A stretch of DNA of 64,000 nt from Tetrastigma voinierianum (Eukaryota; Streptophyta; Magnoliopsida; Vitales; Vitaceae): contig JAEQBH010006405.1 of assembly GCA_016808115.1 (NCBI GenBank), positions 231,532 through 295,531 of the forward strand. The letters are read 5' to 3'. The translations under genes and the position numbers were made by a program. Below the pieces are notes generated by a model, which did no database searches, was not told where the DNA came from, and saw only the letters and a program-made list of their open reading frames with translations. Below, one piece after another: positions 45,455-58,549 of this stretch (position 1 is its first letter; each line of letters begins with the position of its first letter).

Positions 45455-47300
45455 GATGCCCCATTTGGGCTCGTCACTGCACTAAGGCTGTGGCCGCCTC
45501 TTATTACCATCGCTTGTGGTGCCTGACCTCGAGTGCTTGATACCACTTAACTTGTCACTATTTTTTACTTTTACCGCCACCATTAATTTATTCATTCATG
45601 TACTTAAACATTTAACTTAGAAATATATTCTGCCAGCGATTACAAGATATATTAAACTTCATAAATGGGAGTGTTCGAGCATATACAAATTTTACATTAC
45701 TTCACAAAAAGCAAAACATATACAAAAATAGACCAAAAGGTCTTGGTGGGAACCTAGTAGTGTGGTAGCCTTGGTTGTTGATGTAGATATGCAGGCTTCT
45801 TGTTCGCTTCTTCTCTGCCTACACGGATGAAACACCAGTGCTAAACATAGCTTAGTGGGAAATATGCACAAATTAATGGGCGACCTCCCAATAAGGATCA
45901 TCACACTTTACACAACTGTATATCACTTAAACATTTACATACTTATACACATGCTTATTCATGTTTTTAAATATATCATTTCATATGCTTTTACATATAT
46001 ATCATACTTATTCATCTTATCATGTTCCATTTCATATCATCTTCCATTTACATTTTTGCTTCTTATACTTATCACCTTCTGTCGTATCATCGCATAGCAC
46101 CAATCTTTATACTTCTCATATCATGTCATGTCATTTACAAATTGTCATTTATAACATATTTCATGCTGAATACGCTTAGATAGTGGATACGAGAAGCTAT
46201 AAGGACACAGGAGTGCTGCTATAATGCATTGTATGAAACAATGAACTATAAGGACGAAGGTGTTGTTATCATTATGCGAGAACTGACCATGTATAAGAAC
46301 TGAAGAGTGTTGTTATAATTGTACAAGACAATGACCCGATCTATGTAGGGGCGTGGCTCACTATTTTACGCTATCATTAATACGAGACGATAACCGTATA
46401 AGGCGAAAGGCGTAATGAAGCCCAAATGGAATGCTGATCGATGTCGCTGCGAGACTTGTCTCCACAATAGGCATGCCATCCTATCCTTTACTAGGTTCTA
46501 AAGCGAACAATTTGTTTCTTTTATTTCATTTTCAATACATATCCCGTATCCCCAGAATAGCCCATTGTTGTCAGGCGGTCATATCACGACATTTTCTTAT
46601 TATTTTAGCTTGCATCTTTATTCTGGTATTATTTAAACATTTATACATTCTTAATTCTAATATGATAGCGACCGAAAGCAATGTTGCCCTGATACTCTTC
46701 ACCTCGGTGGCGGTACATAAAGATTTTTCATAAAAAAAAAACAGCGTTCGCGAGCCAGGTTTACCCAGCCAGATAAGCGGTTTACACTCCGGCCAGGTTG
46801 ACTAATTCCCGCGAGTACGGTAGCTAGAAGGCTCACGAATCCAATCGATGAATTTCATTATTGACAGGTTGCCGGTTCTGATGTTCGAGGTTAGATGCTA
46901 TGATCCAGCGGATGAGCTTCGGTTGACGATTGGTCGATGGTTCATCTTAAAGAAACCGAAATACACATTTTGAGTTTGGGAATTTCACCCAAAACAACCT
47001 CACAGGCTAATCCAGCTTAGTATTTCAAATGGAAAATGAGCCATAAGCCTTCTATTCAACGGCTTACATTTGTAGTTAGGATTCTCCCAACACATAATAA
47101 AAGAGGTTGAAACTTCCTAACCACTACATGAATCATGCTTAAGTTCCATACCTGATCCATGCAAATTCCATCTGATTTCCATACCTTGGTTTTTTTCTTC
47201 TCTTTTCCTTCTTCTTTCTTCTTTCTTCTTTCTTCTTATTCTTCTCTCTTTTCTCGGCAGGATGCCCTAGCTGGGCCGACGAGAGCTTAAGATTTTCTTA
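45455..47300 (-). repeat. LTR-like region, boundaries uncertain
   Basis: TGTGATGCCCCATTT at about 45,452 resembles an LTR edge and the minus strand has GTGGTATCAAGCACTC near 45,530, like a primer-binding site. AT-rich DNA with 'atatcatgtcatgtcatt' words and a pyrimidine-rich block follow. With no partner LTR identified the call rests on motifs alone; it may be the 3' LTR of element E or part of another element. Confidence 0.3.
47191..47255. repeat. Pyrimidine-rich TTCTTCTTTC tract
   Basis: About 65 bp of C and T only apart from one A, built from TTCTTTC words; purine-rich on the minus strand. Confidence 0.85.
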
Positions 47301-49388
47301 AGGCTTGTTTGGTCTTATCCCCATTTTTGAGGTCAAATGCCCAAATTGCTATTTGGTCCTTCTATTCCATCTTATTCTCAATTTAACTTATTCAAATTCT
47401 ACTTTGGCATATGAACTTATTATTATATGACCTCTAGGTCCTGGATTGGTAAATTACTAATTTACCCTTGGCTTTTGTATTAATTCCAGATTTTGCTTAT
47501 TTTATTTTTAGCATTACTTTATTAGAAAAAAAATATACATTACTTTTAATGCAGCTTATGTTATAAAAATATCGGGTATAATTTTGAGTTCCTGGCCAGT
47601 GGTGGAACATGATCCACAGTAATTTCTTCTTGTCAGTGAGAGGGATAAGTCGCGAGCAGATCTTTGCTGAACACAAACGAGATAGTATTATTATGGCCCG
47701 AAGGGGCCGGCTTAGATCACGAGCCATCTGCTCTGTCATGTGACTTATCTGGCAATGAGGATTGGGGGATGTATAAACATGAAGTGCGTCACGGCCAGCC
47801 ATGATAGCGAAAGATCCTTGTGATAATGTGGATAGATGTCATTGGTGGTGAAGATGAGATGGGGCCAGCTGGATTAGTAGGAGCTGGAGGTGAAAAGTGC
47901 TCTGTAAGAGCACAGTGAGGCAAACACTCGTCGAGAGCGGGTTTGTGACATGGTGATATAGAGGCTCTCTTTGAAGCGACGGAGGTTAAGGGAGCATCAC
48001 GGACTATGGGGATCTATCTCAGCAAGAGGATATGCAAGGATAGGAGAAGCCCCAGGCACAAATTGCCACTTCTCAATGGTAAATGTGGCCTCCACCGATC
48101 CAGAGCGTCTCGATGGGAATGGCCCCAGAGAAGCCTAGGTGCTCTAATGCCAGGGAGAGCAGCCTCGGAAAATGAGTGGAATGGTCTTAGGCTTACAGGG
48201 TGCTTTTGCGTGAGATTTTCTCCTCGGGGAGTGAAGGGGGATGTCATAATAAGTTCAGGGACTGGCAACCCTCAGAAATGCCATATAAGGCCTCTTGGAT
48301 GGCACCCACGCCTCTGAACAACATCTTTGAAGAGGAAATAGAATTTGAACGTGCCAATGGACCTTGAAAAGCATCATATTAGGGCTGCCTGCGGAGCAAA
48401 GGCATAGGGCCGGTAGTGTGTCTCGGGGAGGCATCGGGACCGCTCCCTTGGTGAGGATGGGGCCCTTTACCTATATCCGGCCCGAATTGGCTAGGGCCCG
48501 CGGAAGGTGGCAGCGACTATCCCATTGTAAGAATGTACGGCGACCCGCCAGTAGTGAAGTGACTGGCAATGGGAAACTGCCTCGGGCGTCATGGTCTAGT
48601 AAAGTCAATCACTACTGCTTGGAGAAGAGATCGGTGAGAGTCGTAAGCCGGCTCTGAGGTAGCGAGCAGGCAGATCACGGCTCGACATATTGGAAGCCGG
48701 GGGATGTCATAGAAGTGTTCGTTATGGAAATCCTTGTTTCTATAGTCAATGTTTCCTTCTATTGGAGCATAGGGGGAAAACGACCTCATCACAGTAGAGA
48801 AGGCGCGAAGTGAGGTGACGGTGGAATCTTTGGTGAGGCTCTAGGTGGTGAGACTGCGAAGGCACCTGCGGTGTATTGTGAAGACTCTCGGGCGGAAGGC
48901 CATAGCTCCTTGGGTGGAGGTGGCTGTGCGGTTTGTAGTGAGGGGAGGATCACCGCGGAGCCGCGGGAACGCGATCCTTGTGTCATACCTATGGCAGCGT
49001 GGGAGCGAGGTAGTAGCTCGGGAGGTTATGCTGACCGCGAAGAGATCAGTGAGGGACGGTGCTTGTGCCGGCGGTGTATTGCCACGGCCGAGGAGGAAGG
49101 GGCCTCACATAGGGCAGAAGGGGCCCGGCGGCCTCTGCTTGTCTTTTCCATGAGACTAGCAGCGGATGGATGAGGTTTGAGGCATGGATGGCTTTGGTAT
49201 GGGGTTGGGTGTTCCATGAGGAAGGTGTTGGTTTCGCGGGGTGGGTGATCTTTGCTGAGGATGGGCCCGGCCTTATTTATGGGCCAAGGGGATCTTGTGG
49301 TGCGGTGGGTGGAGGATAAAAAATGGTGTGGAAATTCGTAAGTTTTGGGAACTATAGTATAAGGAAATGGGGGCACGCAGAAAATCAT
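47301..49388 (-). other. Region downstream of element E pol, unresolved
   Basis: In element E's direction this follows integrase. Minus-strand reading near 49,150-49,030 (SLMEKTSRGRRAPSALCEAP, then IHRRHKHRPSLISSRSA) has the basic, Ser/Pro-rich character that starts the extra ORF of Athila-like elements, but no conserved domain follows. GC content is high between 47,800 and 49,200. I cannot assign genes. Confidence 0.35.
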
Positions 49389-49416
49389 GAAGGGTTGCGA
49401 ATTTTTGCAACCCTTC
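49389..49416. other. Perfect 10-bp inverted repeat, 8-bp loop
   Basis: GAAGGGTTGC (49,389-49,398) and GCAACCCTTC (49,407-49,416) are exact complements. The transcript of either strand could form a hairpin, in non-coding DNA of element E. Confidence 0.85.
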
Positions 49417-49869
49417 TGAAAAATCTTACGAAATGGTGACTACGAAAGAGAATTTATACAAGATCTAAATTCCTACTTGAGATTTCCACCCGTGCGAAAC
49501 TCCTACCCGAAATTTCGCGATCTGTGAAACCTCTCTTGAGAATTTCGTAATGCAAAACTCCTTGTAAAATTTCCCACTTACTTCCTTACTTGAAATTTCC
49601 TTGCGATTTCCATACGAGGCTCTTACTTCATAAAATTAGCACAACCCTGCAAAAACAAACACAGGAAAATTCAAATAAAAAATAAGAAAATAAAATGAAG
49701 AATAAATTGAAGGAAAATTTTGAGCAACGAAAAGGAAAAATAATAAAAATAAAATAAAGGTCGAGAAGCAAAGGGCGGACTCTGATCTCGGGAAGGCTGA
49801 TTCCTTGACCCTCTTCTTAGTGTTTTGAAGGAGCTTAATAAAGGAGTGGGATTCCTCCTTATTTGGTCA
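49417..49869. other. Element E spacer after integrase
   Basis: Contains repeated words 'gaaatttc' and 'aaactcct' and an A-rich block at 49,670-49,760. No ORF recognised. Confidence 0.4.
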
Positions 49870-50870
49870 GAAAGGGCCCACATAAGGCTTGAGGCGGTGG
49901 CCGTTCACTTTGAATGTTTGTTGCAGTTTGAGTTAGAGAAGTTCGATTACTCCATTGGGATAAACTACGATGAATGAATGAAAGGACCCGATCCACCTGA
50001 ACTTTAGTTTTCAGGAAGATATGAAGTTTGGAATCATAGAGAAGGACTTTATCTCCTTGTTAGAAATTTTTTCGAGCCACCATCTGATTATGCCATTTCT
50101 TAGACCTCTCCTTGGAAATCTTTGAGTTCAGGTAAGCATCATTCCTTACTTACTCTAACTCATTGAGGTCAAGAAACCTCTTTAGGCCTACTATTTCCAT
50201 ATCCATGTTGAGCTTTTGATGTATTTGCAGCGCGCGTATTGATTTCCATAAGGAGGAGAATGCAGCTTTTTTCCATAAACTAGCCGAATCAGGGACATCG
50301 AATGGTCTTAAAGGTATTACGTATGCCCACAGTGTCTGTAGCTGGTGACCAATCTTTTTCTCACGAGATTCACCACCTTCATCAGATGGTCCCCCTAATC
50401 TCACATTCGCTGGCTCGACTTGACCCGGTTTGAGGATGGTAAGGAGGCCCACTTTGTGTTTCACCCCATGTTTGGCTAGGAGGTTTTCAAAGGGTTTGTT
50501 GTAGAAATGGGTACCTCCATCACTGATTATGGCTTTAGGCACTGCAAATCTAGAGAAGACATTCTCCTTTAGAAATTTAAGCACCACCCTGTGATCATTG
50601 GTTTTACAAGGAATTGCCTCGACCCATTTGGACACATAATCGGCCCACGCTTTGAATCGCTATGAATATCCCAGCGTGGGAATGGCCCGTGAGTCAATTT
50701 CCCAAACATCGATTATGTCTACCACTAAAATTGGGTTCAAGGGCATCATGTTACGATGAGTAAGCTTCCCGAGTCTTTGGCATCGATCGCACGTTCGGCA
50801 CATGGCATGAGCATCTTTGAAGAGGGACGGCCAGTAAAAACTAGATTGTAAGATCTTCATAGTTGTATTT
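49870..50870 (-). pseudogene. Element E integrase
   Basis: From 50,860: SSFYWPSLFKDAHAMCRTCD and RCQRLG (zinc-binding CxxC half), then VDIIDVWEID where the first catalytic Asp region follows but the F-M-G-P-F motif is lost, then from 50,635 SKWVEAIPCKTNDHRVVLKF, FAVPKAIISDGGTHFYNK (second catalytic Asp kept) and GQVEPANVRLG (Glu kept). A KACHLP-type block is frameshifted near 50,270, and LNMDMEIVGLKRFLDLNELE ends the readable frame at 50,150. Beyond that, fragments of the C-terminal domain reach about 49,880. Confidence 0.85.
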
Positions 50871-51071
50871 TGTGAAGCAAAATGATCTCCACATGCATTT
50901 TCATGGCAGTGGCTGAGAATCCCTTATTGTTCCTCTTCAAGTACACACCTTCTGATGATTTGATCTGTACAGTATTTGAACAAAAATGGTTCCTCTTAAT
51001 AATAGGAATGAATTTGACGAAGAAGTATTTCTTGTCATGTGCTTTCCAATCAACTGGGATCTCCCCTGTTG

Positions 51072-51540
51072 CTAAATAACTAGCAATATGAGCATACTAG
51101 GGGCCTTCTCTATAAGCATCAGAGACTCATCAAGGAATTCATCATTAATGGGAGGACTGTGGGAGTCATGAGCTACGGTCAATCTGGAGAGGTGATCTGC
51201 CACCACATTCTCCACCCCTTTTTTTGTATTTGATTTAGAGATTAAAACTACAGGCCGGGAGAACCACTTTGATAAGCCTTGCCTTAGCATGCTTGTTTAG
51301 TTAGCAGGTACTTCATGAATTAATTACTGTAAAAATAACAATTAATGACCCAGAGTATCTGCAGATTTTCTAAGGCACAGACTCTTGCTATCGGCTCATT
51401 TTACGTAGTTTTGTATTTCTACGTGGCCATTCGAGTCTTGCTCGCATAATAAACCATGTGGGGCTTTCCACCTTCTCTGCCTTGAAGCACACTGATAAAA
51501 TCACTTACGACACACATTACTTGAGGGAGTTCTTGGGTTG
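51072..51540 (-). pseudogene. Element E RNase H and linker
   Basis: From about 51,290: KKGVENVVADHLSRL, the hallmark between RNase H and integrase, then PINDEFLDESLM. The upstream half of RNase H (51,290-51,540) is readable only in pieces. Confidence 0.75.
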
Positions 51541-52640
51541 GGTCATCTCTTATAGGTCATGATAGTCGAGGTGTGATTTGGGCTCCTCGAGCTCTTTTGG
51601 CACCTTCCATCCCAGGCAAATTTGGTATCCTTGACCCCGGTAGCTTGCCGGATGGGTTTGCGATTTTGAAAGTCTTTAATAAACCTCCTGTAGAAACACA
51701 CGTAGCGAGAATTACCTCGCTTTGCCTTGACATTTATTGGGAGGTGGTAGCTTAGAAATAAGCTCAAACCTTTGCCTTTATCAACTCGATTCCTTTGTTG
51801 GAGATGACATGCAGGGCCAAATTCCTTGATTTACCATAAATGGCACTTCTCCCGATTAAGCACCAAGTTTTCAATGCATGCATTTAAAAGCAGGTCACCG
51901 AGTTGTGGCTTACTCCTCAAAAGTGTCCCATGCTATGGTGATGTCATCAATCATACCCTTGATAATGTGTTCCACCATATCACTTGAAGATACGATACAC
52001 CTTTGGAAAGTGGCAGGTGTTCACGAGGCGAGCATTCTCTTATGGGCATAAGTTCCCGAAGGGGGCAAGTGAAGGTGGCCTTCTCACAGTCCTCCTGTGA
52101 TTTCAATTTGAAAGAGAAAATATCGCATGACAGCCATCTAGAAAACTTGATAAAATGGGTGCGGAGAGCTCTCCATAAGTTGATTAATAAGGGCAAGAAA
52201 ATGGTCATTCCTTGTTATTTACATTTTAGCCTCCTGTAATCTATGCATACCCTCCAGCTTTGTGGTAAGGCATGTAGGCATATCTTCTCACTTCTGGATT
52301 ACGTCTGATAGTCTGGAAGCTTTTTAGGTCTGTTTGAGTAGAGGGCTCACTGAGTTGTTTGAAATGGGGTGGATAATGCCAGCCTGTAGCAATTTTAGAA
52401 CTTTAGCTTGCATATGGGGATTCAATCGTCTCGTGGTTCTTTGCCAGGTTTGGATTCACTCCTACATGTAAAGATGTGATGAGTGCAAGCAAAGGGTTGG
52501 TCCTTTAAATGAGATTTTCCATCGATGGCTTGTTTACACTTCTTGAGGATTCCAAGCAGACTGTCTTCCTGTGAGGCATTTAAAGATGAAGAAATAACCA
52601 CACGAGTATTGGTCGCCCCCCTCTTCAGTATCATATTTCA
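51541..52640 (-). pseudogene. Element E reverse transcriptase
   Basis: From 52,634: VVISSSLNASQEDSLLGILK, KKCKQAI and CTHHIF open the domain. At about 52,095 QEDCEKATFTCPL is the palm motif region, and the box normally Y/F-x-D-D reads MIDD at 51,954-51,943, keeping both catalytic aspartates. CFYRRFIKDF and VKDTKFAWD near 51,690-51,600 close it. The domain copies element RNA into DNA; frameshifts between these pieces show it is inactive. Confidence 0.85.
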
Positions 52641-52989
52641 GTGGTAGGGGAGGGTTTGAGATCGAGAAGCTTTAGGGCTCTTCCTTCTCCTTGTAAGCCC
52701 TTAGTTAATAAAGTGGGATTTCCTCTTTCTTTTCTAAGGAAAAAGCGACACATAAATCCGATGAGTTCATCTAGTTTTTCGGGAAGCTCTTGATTCCTCG
52801 CAGTGCTGCTGTAGTTGCGTTTGCTCCTGTGTTCATCCTGATGGTGTCAATTAAGGCACACCTCTTTTGGAATCTTCTTATCGGGGTAGACATGTTTTTC
52901 TTGAGAATGAAAAATGTTGAGTTCCAATGTCATATTACCAAATGTAAGGTGCATAACCCCATTTCAATAGTTAATGATTGCATTTGAGG
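52641..52989 (-). pseudogene. Element E protease-RT linker
   Basis: Connecting sequence on the same strand with no strong motif. Confidence 0.4.
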
Positions 52990-53225
52990 TATCTAAGAAT
53001 GGTCTCTCAAGTATGATGGGCACATAATTGGCTCTTTATTCTTGGTAGAATGTGAGAACAATGAGAGTCCATTGGGTAATGGGAATTTGTCCACACACTT
53101 TGAAACATCTTCAATAATGCCCTTGGGGAATTTTCGCGACACATCTGCTAAAGATAAGGTGATGGTGGTGGGTTTCGATTCTCCCAGCCCAGTGCTTATA
53201 AGCAGGAAGTAAAGGAACAAATTTA
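52990..53225 (-). pseudogene. Element E aspartic protease fragment
   Basis: LGESKPTTITLSLADVSRKF, then PKGIIEDVSKCVDKFPLP on the minus strand match the body of the retropepsin domain of this lineage (family: L-x-L-A-D-x-S-x-K-x-P-x-G-I-I-E-D-V). The expected active-site Asp block just upstream (near 53,240) is not readable. Confidence 0.8.
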
Positions 53226-54265
53226 CCTTATTTTATATCAGCCCGATGCCTTTTCTACCATAAGTTCCCCGTGTTCTTGAAATGGTAGGTTACCCAGGAT
53301 CTTTGTCCTTCACTGGAGTTTTTCACTATATGATGGCGCTTACCCGCTCTGTCAAAAAGGCTTTCTTTTCCACATTCAGTCCTCATTCTGATGCAAAGTC
53401 TTTTAGAAACTTGTATAGGATTGGAACTTGTTTAATCATGTCTAAGAGAATGTTGACTTTCACCGCCTCGACACTTGAATCTCAGTTTGATTTGTTCACC
53501 TCTTTTGCCTCTTAATGCTTAAGGAAATGGTGAGAGCATGCTCTTCTTCATCATGTCTTCGCCAGTCACTATGTTTTGACTCCTCGTCTTGCCGCTTCTT
53601 TAGCTTCATCAAGTGTTTTAGGCATTGGTTTCTCGACTTTTACCACTTCTCGAGTGTTGATTGCTTTTACTTCATCATTTTGGGCTTGAGTTTAAACAAG
53701 TCGGCTATTTCATGAATTCCTTGAGGTTTGCTAAATTTGTGAGGGAATTTCCGCTCTTGCCTTGATGTTGATTGGTCGGTAGAGATGGAATAATGCAGTT
53801 GTCCCATTTTTCTAGGCAATGTCATTTTGGAATCCATCTATTCTCTTATTCAAGGTGCTTTCCATAGTGTCAACCCTCTGATTTAACTGCACATTCACTG
53901 CTTTATTCTCTTCCACAAAGTTACCTACCACCTTACTCAAATTTAGAATGGCTTGCTCAACTGGAGAAGTTGACTGTGGTTGTGATGGTTGAGAAGTTGA
54001 AGCATACTATGGAGGAGCAAGAGGTGCATACTGTGGAGGTTTTATTTTCTAGGATAGATTTGGGTGATTTCTCCAGCTATGGTTGTTAAGTATTTGCCAT
54101 ATGGTACGTAGTTTATAGTTGAACTAACAACCAACATTAACTATTCACTTAACATCTCCCACCATTCTTCCAGAATAGTTGAACATTTGTTCTCCCGGAT
54201 GCTTTCAGTAGGCGAAAAATGAAGCATGGCTTGTTTTGGCATAGGAATTTCGATCCTTGCCTCAT
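53226..54265 (-). pseudogene. Element E gag C-terminal half, poorly readable
   Basis: Located between gag and protease. No zinc knuckle was recognised, and short open frames on both strands carry no clear motif. Confidence 0.4.
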
Positions 54266-54960
54266 GCTAATTTCTCATTTCTAATTCTTCGACCTTCTGG
54301 CGGTTAAAACTTTGGCCTTCATGTCCATGTCCTCCCGGAAGAAGTACATGCCACCCTTTATCTTTGGGTTGAGGCCTCATTCTTTCCGTCTCCCTTGGAG
54401 TTAGGCTCGTCTGACCTTTTGAAGCCCGACTACGCCAGCTCGGAAATCCAGCTTCCTTTGGATTTTGCTCAAGAAATCTCCTCCACATAGTCTCTATAAA
54501 TTGCTTCCATAGGCGGGAGAAATTCCATCATAAAATAGTGACTAACGACCATGTATCAAATCAGTGAGTGAGAGCCAGAAGCATTGAGTGCTTCCATATA
54601 TCTATCCTAGCATGCATAGAATTTTTCATTCTCATTAGCTGAGAAGGTGAAAATCTGCCTCTTTAGACTGTTTGTTCTATGAGTGGAGAAGAACTTCTTT
54701 AAAGAATTTGCTTTGCGTCTCAGTCGATTTCGAATGTCACTTTGGCCTGAGGAGTTGAGCCAAATTTTGGCTTTATCGCTGTGTGAAAGGAAAAAGCAGC
54801 CTCATCGAGATCCACGGTGGTGGTCTTCGCCTCATGAAAGTGTTACCGAAGCCTCTTCAAACTCCCTCGTAATGCGAGAATGGGGTTTTAACTCTGCATG
54901 CCATGAAAAGTGGGAAGAATGGCACGGAGTAAGACTAATAACCATATGTATGCTCGGTTA
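54266..54960 (-). pseudogene. Element E gag N-terminal half
   Basis: Minus strand: DKAKIWLNSSGQ near 54,775, KKFFSTHRTNSLKRQIFTFS near 54,700, ANENEKFYA then DRYMEALNA near 54,590, and FMMEFLPPMEAIYRDYVEEI near 54,500. The order D-K-A-x-x-W-L-N ... K-F-F ... R-x-x-I-x-x-F ... E is that of plant gypsy gag. Stops interrupt twice. Gag builds the particle in which reverse transcription occurs. Confidence 0.8.
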
Positions 54961-56600
54961 GATTCACAATGCGAGTGCACTCATTCGTGGAGGAGTGTAT
55001 GTGGTCCTCGTGGACTATATGCATTAGGGTTCCTCTTTATCCCCCTCTTAATTCCTGGCCTGTTCTTGAGGTGGGGTTCCATTGGGTTTAAATTCGAACC
55101 GGTCGAATCGACCTGTGGAATGCGAGTTTTACTAGTCTGCCTTGGCAGTTCTAAACCATTAGAACATAAACTCTACGTAAACAGGATAACACGAATAGAA
55201 ACAAAAACAATTCTACCAAAAAGCGTTAGTGTTAGCTAAAAAAAAATAAAGAATATATAAATAGTATAATGAAATTAAGTAATCTAACAGTAAACTTCTA
55301 GAAAAAATGAAAAGAGAAAAGAAATTCACCAGAACTTGGCGGTGAAGTCCTGATCATTCAACACGTGTCATTTGCACTAAAGGCACCATCCACTGTGACA
55401 ACGCCATTTGATTCGCGACCTATAGGGTGATACAAATCGATAAAATTTATAACCCACGTGCTACGTAGCAGTGCTGCTATAGTAAAAGCGACTGCAGGAT
55501 CGTCCCACTTGAGGATGAATTTTCTAGCCGTGGAAATGGCTATCTTAAGGTTTTCTGCTTGGTGATTATGTAGTTTGGATATTGGGATTGGATAAAAAGA
55601 ATGGGTTTTGGTGATTGAAATCGTAAGCAAAATGAAGCAAAAATATGGAAATATTCCCTTGAAGTTTCAGGTCACTAGACTTTGGATCCTTAGGTAAATG
55701 AGGGGTTCTCGGGGTCTTTTCCTATCATTGGGGATAGTAAAATATAGTTACTTCCTGATTCAAAACTTGGATTAGCTATAAAACTTGACCCTCAATAGCT
55801 ATCCTTTGAAAATGGCATTCACTGTCCATTAATGCTTTCAGTCAGTTAAAAACCTATCTCCTTGACTCACCTTCAGTGGCTCATAAATGACAACTAATGA
55901 ATCTAATTGGGCTAGCGATAAGATATCAGTAGGCCTGAAGCTTACCAGAAATGCGGCCATTCAAGGTGACTCAAAGGGATCCCCAACATAAATGTCGGTG
56001 AATGCGTGAGAGAACCACTTCATTTGCCTCGGGTTCCTTTGCCAGGTGCCCTTTCTTTGAGAAGGAGGGTTTAGCAGCTCATCCTACGAGTTGTCATCCT
56101 CGTAGTGTTTGGCTGAGTGAAAGGGAAAGAAAATGGGGAGAAAATGAGAGAAATCAGGGAGCCTAGCCGACAGCTTCCCAAACTTCTATATATTCAAAGA
56201 GCTAAAAAAATCACAAAAGTGTCAAAAGATCCTCTCTGAGGAGTGTTGTTTTGGGATTATATACCACGAAACCATACAAATTACAGAGTAGTAAAGTAAA
56301 AAGCTGTTACATAGGGATAATTTGGGGAGAAATAAAAAAGAGGACACAAAAAGTAAAAAAGAATGGTTGTAAAGCTGTTGATTTACGCAATGCGAAAGAT
56401 TAGCGGTAAAGTCGTAGCCTGTAAAATTTCGCGATCGAGTTCGCAACTCCCTGCCAAGTGGCAAGGGCCTTCTATTGATTCCTCTGATTTTGCTTCTAGT
56501 TACGCATACGCCTTTTGGTTGTCAGCTACGGAGTTCGATTGATTTCTTCCTTACTTGAGCTGGATCTACATCTTGACACATATAGCTGTACAAAACCTAC
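54961..56600 (-). other. Element E 5' side, LTR not delimited
   Basis: This should hold the leader, primer-binding site and 5' LTR of E. I found no convincing TGGCGCC- or TGGTATC-type primer site and no matching partner on the left. No other genes seen. Confidence 0.35.
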
Positions 56601-57703
56601 AAAAAGCTAGCTATAAATTTTGATCAAAAGCATTCTTTGGAGTCCTTAGTGCCAAGCTGGGTGATTTGGCTTATTGCATGTAAAAAGTGCTTTCGAAAAC
56701 CGGTGTTAAGAGTATGGAACAACACTATTTGGGTAGTAATCATCACTTATGAGAGAGTTTTACATGCTTATGACGATCTTGAGACAATCAAACTTGGCAC
56801 GATAGATCGGCTGAGGTTGAGTTTTGGTTTAGCGTGCTCACGCATATGAGAGAACCAGATTCCACTTCCACTTGCTTAGATTATGCAGATGTTTTTGCAT
56901 GATCTTGTGGAGATATGCTATACCTCTCCTTTTATTGTTCATTATATATTTGTTAGTGCCACATCTTTAGACACCACTCTATTGAGATGATTTGGTTTGA
57001 GAGTCCTCGGAGGGATTGAGTAGTGACCCAAGGGAAGTTCCCGGGGCCCTAGAAGCGGATCTTACATTATCAGAGAGTTGACCCTAAAGGGAGCTACATG
57101 GTTGATGAACTTAGATGGAAAACAATTCTCAAAGCCAACCAATGTAGATTAACTAAAAAATTTTTACGTTTAAGACCATGGTTACAGGATGGTTGGCCAT
57201 CATTTTGGTTAGCCCTATACCTTATCACTTGTGACTCACAATTTTCTTAGTTGCTAGCCCATTAAGCCTTCGTGAACATTTTTGGCCTATCTCTTATAGC
57301 CTTGCTTGCCTTTTTCATATATAGGATAGGGCCCTCACGGTGTGTGGATGTAAAGCAGGGATCTTATAGTTAATGGACACATTGATGCATTCTTTACATC
57401 CACCTTACCATCCCTTCATTGTTTTTGCTCCATTTTGTAGTTTTTATGTTTTCACCACTTTCTTTCTATCTGACTTCTTATTCTATCTCATTCTTTCCAA
57501 CTTAGATTGGTGATCTATTCATTTTACTACATAGGGGTTTGTCGTGTCGACGTTTTATTCATTTCATTGACATTAATTCAGAGACCTTCAGTTTGAGAGG
57601 CTTGCATCATTTAATTGGAGTTGGTTTATTGTACTTGGCTCTTTGAGAGATATTTGTTCATTGTCATATCAATTTGTTTCATCACATTTATTTAGTCTAT
57701 CGT

Positions 57704-57705
<2 letters not shown>
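56601..57705. other. Spacer, nothing recognised
   Basis: Open frames are short and isolated. No domain, RNA gene or repeat was recognised. Confidence 0.4.

Positions 57706-57787
<82 letters not shown>
57706..57787. repeat. Two (AT)n microsatellites
   Basis: AT runs at 57,706-57,739 and 57,743-57,787 are separated by 'ctttt'. Confidence 0.95.
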
Positions 57788-57788
<1 letters not shown>

Positions 57789-58549
57789 TCTGCTATACTA
57801 TCTTCTATCTCTCATCTGCACATGTATCTATTAAATATCAATATCCTTGGAAGTATAGTTTATGAGGATCATTGTTTTGAGTGTATGTGTGCACTTATAG
57901 GAGTTCATCGTGAGCTTCCCAGAGATCTCGATATCATGTGCTACTTTGAGATTTTATTAGTGGTATGTGAATGACCAATCCTCTCTGAGGCTCGAATCGA
58001 TAATCATAGTCATCGTCCCATCTATCGACGACATGTCTTCCCCATAGTAATTTGGGTAGATTCATCATATCATCATCAGTTTTTTTCCCCTTATTGTTAT
58101 CTATCTTCTTGACTTCATACCTCTTATTTTCTCATTTATCACCCTCATATGTTTATTGATTGTGAGTATGATGTTTCATTCTACATCCTTGTCCTTTTAC
58201 CTATCTCACTCCCCGTTACACTTTTTGTGTCACATCATTATCATCGGCGCTTCCATTGGATGTTCTTATGTCCATTGCTCATGAGACTACTTATGCATAT
58301 GGCATTCCACACATGAGGGCACAAGGTTGATTATTGGGTATTTGAGCCTAGTTTCCCTTCATTTCTTTTGCCTTAAGTCTACATTACAGTCTGTGTCGTA
58401 AGACCACCTTGAGACCATGAGATTTGGCATTTTCTTTGACAACATCTACTTGGATAGGTATTTGAGACTTGGTTAATATCTGGACATTCTTATGTTGTTT
58501 TTTTCTAGGAGATGCCTTACTAATACTTGGATTCATTTCTAGTTGTGGT
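57788..58549. other. Spacer, nothing recognised
   Basis: T-rich on the plus strand, no features beyond short open frames. Confidence 0.4.

Larger units (their letters stand above)
49870..54960 (-). mobile_element. Element E: Athila/Tat-like gypsy, internal part
   Basis: Gag, protease, reverse transcriptase, RNase H and integrase follow each other in the Ty3/gypsy order on the minus strand, each identifiable but broken by frameshifts and stops. The integrase end (DLNELE and beyond) and the extra DNA after pol fit the Athila/Tat group. LTRs could not be paired with confidence; the 5' LTR should lie right of about 55,300 and the 3' LTR left of about 49,000. Confidence 0.85.

Noticed and set aside
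48006..49173. Several 65-103-codon ORFs in the GC-rich stretch behind element E
   Set aside because: None carries a recognisable domain and they overlap on both strands. Only the general composition hints at the extra ORF of Athila-like elements.
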